A stretch of DNA of 62,017 bases from Nemertoderma westbladi (lineage: Eukaryota > Xenacoelomorpha > Nemertodermatida > Nemertodermatidae). The stretch's first letter is position 1, and the number at the start of each line of letters is the position of its first letter. Both the position numbers and the translations under genes were made by a program. The notes under the pieces are model-generated. The model made no database searches and was not told the origin of the DNA. It worked only from the letters and a program-made list of their open reading frames with translations. This document shows, piece by piece, positions 55,388 to 62,017 of this stretch. The DNA lies in assembly GCA_032718475.1 (NCBI GenBank), contig JAUCBJ010007022.1, forward strand, positions 1 through 62,017. The letters run 5' to 3'.

Positions 55388-55905
55388 CCCTTAATCTGAG
55401 CCTCAGTGCCTCAGTGAGGCATAGTCTAAGCCTCAGTGCCTCAGTGAGGCATAGTATGGGCCTCAGTGCCTCAGTGAGGCATAGTCTGATTATCAGTGAG
55501 GCATAGTCTGAGCCTCAGTGAGGCATAGTCTGTGCCTCAGTGCCTCAGTGAGGCATAGTCTGTGCCTCGGTGCCTCATTGAGGCATAGTCTGAGCCTCAG
55601 TGAGGCATAGTCTGTGCCTCAGTGAGGCATATTCTGTGCCTCAGTGCCTCATTGAGGCATAGTCTGAGCCTCAGTGAGGCATAGTCTGTGCCTCAGTGCC
55701 TCAGTAAGGCATAGTCTGAGCCTCAGTGAGGCATAGTCTGAGCCTCAGTGAGGTTTAATAGTCTGTGCCTCAGTGTGAGGCATAGTCTGAGCCTCAGTGA
55801 GGCATAGTCTGAGCCTCTGTGAGGTATAGTCTGTGCCTCAGTGCCTCAGTGTGAGGTATAGTCTGAGCCTCAGTGAGGCATAGTGTGAGCCTCAGTGAGG
55901 CATAG
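55388..55905. repeat. Compound minisatellite, right-arm copy
   Basis: Complement of the 49985-50490 array, with a different order of 22- and 30-bp units and private variants (gcctcattgaggc, gtgtgaggc). The two arrays have rearranged since the arms were duplicated. Confidence 0.9.
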
Positions 55906-57005
55906 TCTGTGGCTCAAACCTAAAACTCGAGACTTTAGGAGTTCCTCAGGTCTTAAATCCGAGTCTTTAGCAGCAGACTGAACAACTGCGGGTCGACCAA
56001 CCTCCTCGGTAAAGTATAGCCTATGATATAGTAGTTTTCTACCAAGTTTCAGCCTAAATGGTTTTAAAACAATCAAATGAAATCAGGTTTTTCGATCAAA
56101 CATTTCGCCCTCTAGCAGCAGACTGGGGAACTTCAGACTACTCTGCGACTCCGTAAAAGATATAGCCTATATTGTAATAGATGCCTACCGAGTTTAAACC
56201 TAACCGGATTGTAAATAGCAGAGTTTGAGAAGATGTTAATTTTCAGATAATACGCCCTCTAGCGGCAGACTGGGGAACTTCAGACTACTCTGCGACACCT
56301 AAAAGATATAGCCTATGCCGTGGTAGATGCCTACCGAGTTTATACTTAAGCGGATTGTAAATATCAAAGTTAGAGAAGATGCTAAATTTCAGATAATACA
56401 CCCTCTAGCGGCAGAATATAGAACTGCAGACGGCTGGATATAGGTAAGAGTAATTAGTAATCAGAGGTGTCATGAGAGGGGGCGGGGCGCTTGGATACAA
56501 CCAATATTAAAAACCTGCTGCTTGGTTAAAGCTAATTGGGGGTCAAAGGTCAACGATAAAGCTGTCTGGATATAGATTTAAGAGTAATTTGTTACTAGTA
56601 TAGGACCTGTATAAGTGTATACCCTAGGGCTAAGTAAATCGAGCTCAAAGTCAATGACGTCATTTAAACTGTAATATATAAAACTATTTATAGGTAAATC
56701 TAAAAATAGAAATCCATTATATAAAGTAAAAGTAATACAATTAAATAATTTAAAATTAAATACAAATAAAAAAAGGGTAGAGGTGTCACTTATGACACCC
56801 CTCTTTGCGACTTTGCGATTAATTAGGATAATCAATTAAACCCTAATTAGGAGTCGTAAGACACCTATTAGGGATTAAATGTACTAATTAATTGATGATA
56901 CCCATCAATTAGGGTCTAATTAGCCTAATTGGGGGGTTTCACCCAGACAGTCTGGCGCCAATGACACCCAATGACACCCTAGGTGGCACATTCCTAAACG
57001 ATGAG

Positions 57006-57772
57006 TCATGAGTTAGGTCTAACTGTCGCAAAGCCGCCCATAATCCTACTACTTGTGCCATCCAGAAATTTGGTGTCCTCAGCAGTTAGAGCCCAGCATG
57101 GACTCCCATAGAGGAGTACTGGAACTACTGCTGTTCTAAATAATCGGACCTTAAGTTTCCGATTAATTCTCTGTGACTTCCAAATCCTGGAAGGCCTATT
57201 CCAGGCTGCCCATGCCTTTCCCTTACGTATTCGAAGGTCCTCACCTGACTTCAGTATCCATGATCCCATGTAACAGAAGTCGTCCACATGCTCAAGCATA
57301 CCATCCTATGAGCTTATGCTCATCAGGTCAGAGAATTGCTGAGGACTTTCAAAGTTAACTGTCAAAATGTTGGTCTTCTTGTAGTTAATAAAAAGACCAA
57401 CACTAGAAGCAGCATGTTCTAATGAGCTGAGGAGCCGTTGGGCTCCCTCTAATGATTCTGAGAGTACTCCTAAGTCATTAGCAAAGTCTAGATCAGTTAG
57501 GTACTTGGCAGGATTTCCTCGACTTCTGGAGCCAGTAGGTGGAGTTATCATCACCCCATCATTATTATGATGATCTAAGGACATGCGTAGAACATAGTCA
57601 ACCACAATTATGAACAAGAATAGCGCAAGTGTGTCTCCTTGGAGGACTCCCCATAATACTTCAAATGGTTCTGTGTCACCATGAACATTAGACACAAATG
57701 TTGTCGAACCATCGTATACTGATCTGATTGCTGCAATAATTTCATCAGGAATCCCATATAATGAAAGTATGC
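57006..57772 (-). pseudogene. RTE-like LINE copy C (in right arm)
   Basis: Minus-strand frames give TEPFEVLWGVLQGDTLALF, RSRGNPAKYLTDLDFANDLG, SLEGAQRLLSSLEHAASSVG, KKTNIL and VLLYGSPCWAL. One frameshift lies near 57300. It carries the same FAND form of motif C as copy B and joins the MITE-like sequence at the same base, so B and C descend from one locus. Copy A has FADD here. Confidence 0.85.
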
Positions 57773-58740
57773 TGTAGTAGATATGTCATATTGATCATGA
57801 TCATGTACATATTTAAATTAATTTTATAAACTACTGTATACGGTAGTTGTTTCAAGCACTTCTCGATTGAAACTAAATCGAAGATTAAGCCCAACACAAT
57901 TACAAAGCATATTTACATTTCCCTCTTGGCTACCATGCCATTGTTCCATGATCCATGTTTCCTACCCTACATTGGTTGCCCCTATCATGAGTCAGTGACA
58001 CTTTAGGACCTACTAGAGTGTATAAAACATTCTATGCTACAGTATTGCTTTATCTTATAGTCGAGTCGATCTAGCAAAAAACCCATTTAAGTATTCCGCA
58101 ATCAATCCGAACCACATATTTTGGATTCTATATTACCGTATAAAAGACCAAAAAAAATCTATAAAATTTTATTTCGCGGATCATATGTTTATTCATGAAA
58201 ATTCTGCGTAAATTTGCATAACACAAGCCAAACAAAAGGAACAGTAGGGAAAAGTAAGTAGCAAATTGGTGATGTTCCAGAATAATTTAATTAATTTCAC
58301 AATAAACTGTGATTCAATGGGATATTAGTAATATTTACACTGGCGTGTTACACATTAATTGCTATATCTCAGAAACTAGAAGTCGCATCAAATTTTTAAA
58401 TATATCAAAAACTTCACGATATATTAAGGTAACCGTTGTAAAAAAAATTGTACAATTCCACCACAAGGAAATTTCATAATTTCCATTAATGTTAGTGAAG
58501 ATTTTTCACATGATTAAATTGTTATTGCTCTATTGATTTTAGATGTAATTTATTTATTTGTTTTAGTTTGAAAACCGCAATAGTTTATCATATAACAAAT
58601 AAAATTTTTGGGGATAAGGGTTTTTGAGGTCGATAAATACGATGGGCGAGGTTACATCCACCCGTTTAGTAGAGAAGTTGTGTAAATAAGGTCCTTATAT
58701 TGTACCAGCAAAATTACTATTAAAAATGGTTAAATTATTA
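57773..58740. other. Non-coding AT-rich sequence
   Basis: No gene or element recognised. The repeated tgatcatgatcatg near 57793 is a short palindrome. Confidence 0.4.
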
Positions 58741-61700
58741 ATTGAATTTTCTTCCTCTCACATATTTTTTTTAAATTAAGTGTGAGGGGCAAACCTCATT
58801 AAGTTGCATTTTTTTTTTTATAATAATGAGATATAAAAATTTATTTAAAATTTAAAATTCAAGACCGGTGAGGGATTGTTTTTAAAGAAATATTCCCTAC
58901 TTAAATTTTTTTAATTTGAGTTAAAATTTTAGATTTTGGGGGTTTGGTGCCCAAAAGAGAGAATTAGATAGAATAAGTGATTTTTAAGTCACTTTAGTTG
59001 ATTATTTCAGCCTTTCTTTAGATTTTTATATTAGTTTTCAGTTTAGTCTCAACCCCCTCCGGTTGGGAGGGAGGGGATAGATAGAGAGGGAATATTTTTA
59101 GTGTAACCCGAGTAGGTTTAGGAGGAGTAGTGTTTAATTATGGTCCTGCCCTAAAGATAGTGAGTTTAGTCATTGCGCAATTTAGATTGCTTTAGAGAAA
59201 ATTTCTTAAAGATTGAATTTTCTTCCTCTCACATATTTTTTTTAAATTAAGTGTGAGGGGCAAACCTCATTAAGTTGCATTTTTTTTTTATAATAATGAG
59301 ATATAAAAATTTATTTAAAATTTAAAATTCAAGACCGGTGAGGGATTGTTTTTAAAGAAATATTCCCTACTTAAATTTTTTTAATTTGAGTTAAAATTTT
59401 TAGATTTTGGGGGTTTGGTGCCCAAAAGAGAGAATTAGATAGAATAAGTGATTTTTTAAGTCACTTTAGTTGATTATTTCAGCCTTTCTTTAGATTTTTA
59501 TATTAGTTTTTCAGTTTAGTCTCAACCCCCCTCCGGTTGGGAGGGAGGGGATAGATAGAGAGGGAATATTTTTAGTGTAACCCGAGTAGGTTTAGGAGGA
59601 GTAGTGTTTAATTATGGTCCTGCCCTAAAGATAGTGAGTTTAGTCATTGCGCAATTTAGATTGCTTTAGAGAAAATTTCTTAAAGATTGAATTTTCTTCC
59701 TCTCACATATTTTTTTTAAATTAAGTGTGAGGGGCAAACCTCATTAAGTTGCATTTTTTTTTTATAATAATGAGATATAAAAATTTATTTAAAATTTAAA
59801 ATTCAAGACCGGTGAGGGATTGTTTTTAAAGAAATATTCCCTACTTAAATTTTTTTAATTTGAGTTAAAATTTTTAGATTTTGGGGGTTTGGTGCCCAAA
59901 AGAGAGAATTAGATAGAATAAGTGATTTTTTAAGTCACTTTAGTTGATTATTTCAGCCTTTCTTTAGATTTTTATATTAGTTTTTCAGTTTAGTCTCAAC
60001 CCCCCTCCGGTTGGGAGGGAGGGGATAGATAGAGAGGGAATATTTTTAGTGTAACCCGAGTAGGTTTAGGAGGAGTAGTGTTTAATTATGGTCCTGCCCT
60101 AAAGATAGTGAGTTTAGTCATTGCGCAATTTAGATTGCTTTAGAGAAAATTTCTTAAAGATTGAATTTTCTTCCTCTCACATATTTTTTTTAAATTAAGT
60201 GTGAGGGGCAAACCTCATTAAGTTGCATTTTTTTTTTTATAATAATGAGATATAAAAATTTATTTAAAATTTAAAATTCAAGACCGGTGAGGGATTGTTT
60301 TTAAAGAAATATTCCCTACTTAAATTTTTTTAATTTGAGTTAAAATTTTTAGATTTTGGGGGTTTGGTGCCCAAAAGAGAGAATTAGATAGAATAAGTGA
60401 TTTTTTAAGTCACTTTAGTTGATTATTTCAGCCTTTCTTTAGATTTTTATATTAGTTTTTCAGTTTAGTCTCAACCCCCCTCCGGTTGGGAGGGAGGGGA
60501 TAGATAGAGAGGGAATATTTTTAGTGTAACCCGAGTAGGTTTAGGAGGAGTAGTGTTTAATTATGGTCCTGCCCTAAAGATAGTGAGTTTAGTCATTGCG
60601 CAATTTAGATTGCTTTAGAGAAAATTTCTTAAAGATTGAATTTTCTTCCTCTCACATATTTTTTTTAAATTAAGTGTGAGGGGCAAACCTCATTAAGTTG
60701 CATTTTTTTTTTTATAATAATGAGATATAAAAATTTATTTAAAATTTAAAATTCAAGACCGGTGAGGGATTGTTTTTAAAGAAATATTCCCTACTTAAAT
60801 TTTTTTAATTTGAGTTAAAATTTTTAGATTTTGGGGGTTTGGTGCCCAAAAGAGAGAATTAGATAGAATAAGTGATTTTTTAAGTCACTTTAGTTGATTA
60901 TTTCAGCCTTTCTTTAGATTTTTATATTAGTTTTTCAGTTTAGTCTCAACCCCCCTCCGGTTGGGAGGGAGGGGATAGATAGAGAGGGAATATTTTTAGT
61001 GTAACCCGAGTAGGTTTAGGAGGAGTAGTGTTTAATTATGGTCCTGCCCTAAAGATAGTGAGTTTAGTCATTGCGCAATTTAGATTGCTTTAGAGAAAAT
61101 TTCTTAAAGATTGAATTTTCTTCCTCTCACATATTTTTTTTAAATTAAGTGTGAGGGGCAAACCTCATTAAGTTGCATTTTTTTTTTTATAATAATGAGA
61201 TATAAAAATTTATTTAAAATTTAAAATTCAAGACCGGTGAGGGATTGTTTTTAAAGAAATATTCCCTACTTAAATTTTTTTAATTTGAGTTAAAATTTTT
61301 AGATTTTGGGGGTTTGGTGCCCAAAAGAGAGAATTAGATAGAATAAGTGATTTTTTAAGTCACTTTAGTTGATTATTTCAGCCTTTCTTTAGATTTTTAT
61401 ATTAGTTTTTCAGTTTAGTCTCAACCCCCCTCCGGTTGGGAGGGAGGGGATAGATAGAGAGGGAATATTTTTAGTGTAACCCGAGTAGGTTTAGGAGGAG
61501 TAGTGTTTAATTATGGTCCTGCCCTAAAGATAGTGAGTTTAGTCATTGCGCAATTTAGATTGCTTTAGAGAAAATTTCTTAAAGATTGAATTTTCTTCCT
61601 CTCACATATTTTTTTTAAATTAAGTGTGAGGGGCAAACCTCATTAAGTTGCATTTTTTTTTTTATAATAATGAGATATAAAAATTTATTTAAAATTTAAA

Positions 61701-62017
61701 ATTCAAGACCGGTGAGGGATTGTTTTTAAAGAAATATTCCCTACTTAAATTTTTTTAATTTGAGTTAAAATTTTTAGATTTTGGGGGTTTGGTGCCCAAA
61801 AGAGAGAATTAGATAGAATAAGTGATTTTTTAAGTCACTTTAGTTGATTATTTCAGCCTTTCTTTAGATTTTTATATTAGTTTTTCAGTTTAGTCTCAAC
61901 CCCCCTCCGGTTGGGAGGGAGGGGATAGATAGAGAGGGAATATTTTTAGTGTAACCCGAGTAGGTTTAGGAGGAGTAGTGTTTAATTATGGTCCCTGCCC
62001 TAAAGATAGTGAGTTTA
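58741..62017. repeat. 475-bp satellite array, about 6.9 copies, continuing past the window
   Basis: Copies start at 58741, 59212, 59686, 60160, 60635, 61110 and 61585 (attgaattttcttcctctca), giving periods of 471, 474, 474, 475, 475 and 475 bp. Copies are almost identical except for homopolymer lengths. The first is the most divergent, at the array edge. Each unit holds a hairpin cctctcac...gtgagggg and a second one around ccctccggttgggaggg. No open frame of note, and no match I recognise to 5S, snRNA or histone sequence. Confidence 0.95.

Larger units (their letters stand above)
55099..57772 (-). repeat. Right arm of large inverted repeat 2 (about 2.67 kb)
   Basis: Reverse complement of 48124-50786 with the same internal order: unique tail, tRNA-like segment (about 55312-55375), tgaggc minisatellite (55388-55905), 145-bp repeats, MITE-like segment (inner end deleted), RTE fragment. 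The outer edge stops abruptly at 57772, inside the RTE sequence. Confidence 0.92.

Noticed and set aside
57793-57815. tgatcatgatcatg palindrome as a regulatory site
   Set aside because: Too short and without context; a chance repeat is adequate.
58741-62017. rRNA, 5S or histone gene cluster
   Set aside because: The 475-bp unit has no recognisable rRNA or histone sequence and no useful open frame.

Overview
This window is nuclear DNA from a multicellular animal, probably an aquatic invertebrate. The evidence is AT-rich non-coding sequence, several animal-type non-LTR retrotransposon families, an intact piggyBac transposon, tRNA-derived SINE-like elements, kilobase-scale tandem arrays, and one ordinary-looking exon with a canonical splice donor. 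I cannot name the species. Nothing bacterial or operon-like is present.

Layout. 1-3471 is AT-rich sequence with a tRNA-derived SINE-like element and a MITE-like element flanked by a 13-bp direct repeat. 3472-29890 is one very large 68-bp minisatellite (about 22 kb of repeat, roughly 330 units). It is split at 10494-14620 by a 5'-truncated non-LTR retrotransposon that still has an intact 961-aa endonuclease/reverse-transcriptase ORF. 30050-34508 is a decayed RTE-like LINE (copy A), itself interrupted at about 32372-33405 by an antisense CR1/L2-like 3' fragment. 34510-36780 is non-coding, with a tandem duplication and a perfect hairpin. 36785-43709 is a first large inverted repeat (arms about 1.2 kb, spacer about 4.6 kb); its spacer holds a second MITE, a second SINE-like element and a LINE pseudogene.

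44375-44660 is a 24-bp minisatellite, followed by the only convincing host-type gene piece: a first coding exon (44968-45271) for a cysteine-rich single-pass membrane protein. Its intron begins with a 57-copy 21-bp minisatellite. Next come RTE-like fragments (copy B), then a second and larger inverted repeat, 48124-57772 (arms about 2.66 kb, spacer 4.3 kb).

The spacer of the second inverted repeat is layered. A small minus-strand locus (CCAAT/TATA promoter-like block, 33-aa C2H2 zinc-finger ORF, 28-aa-repeat coiled-coil ORF) was split by a 5'-truncated LINE that left a perfect 15-bp target-site duplication. An intact piggyBac (51239-53595, TTAA on both sides, 592-aa transposase) then landed in the 3' UTR of that LINE. 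Removing both insertions reduces the spacer to about 1.3 kb and lets the third 28-aa repeat of the coiled-coil ORF run on in frame. 58741 to the window end is a young 475-bp satellite.

The elements are largely independent selfish DNA, so there is no shared pathway. The parts most likely to be undescribed are the layered 48-58 kb inverted-repeat locus with its small zinc-finger and coiled-coil ORFs, the 22-kb minisatellite with higher-order structure, and the lone membrane-protein exon. Family names rest on motif recognition by eye.
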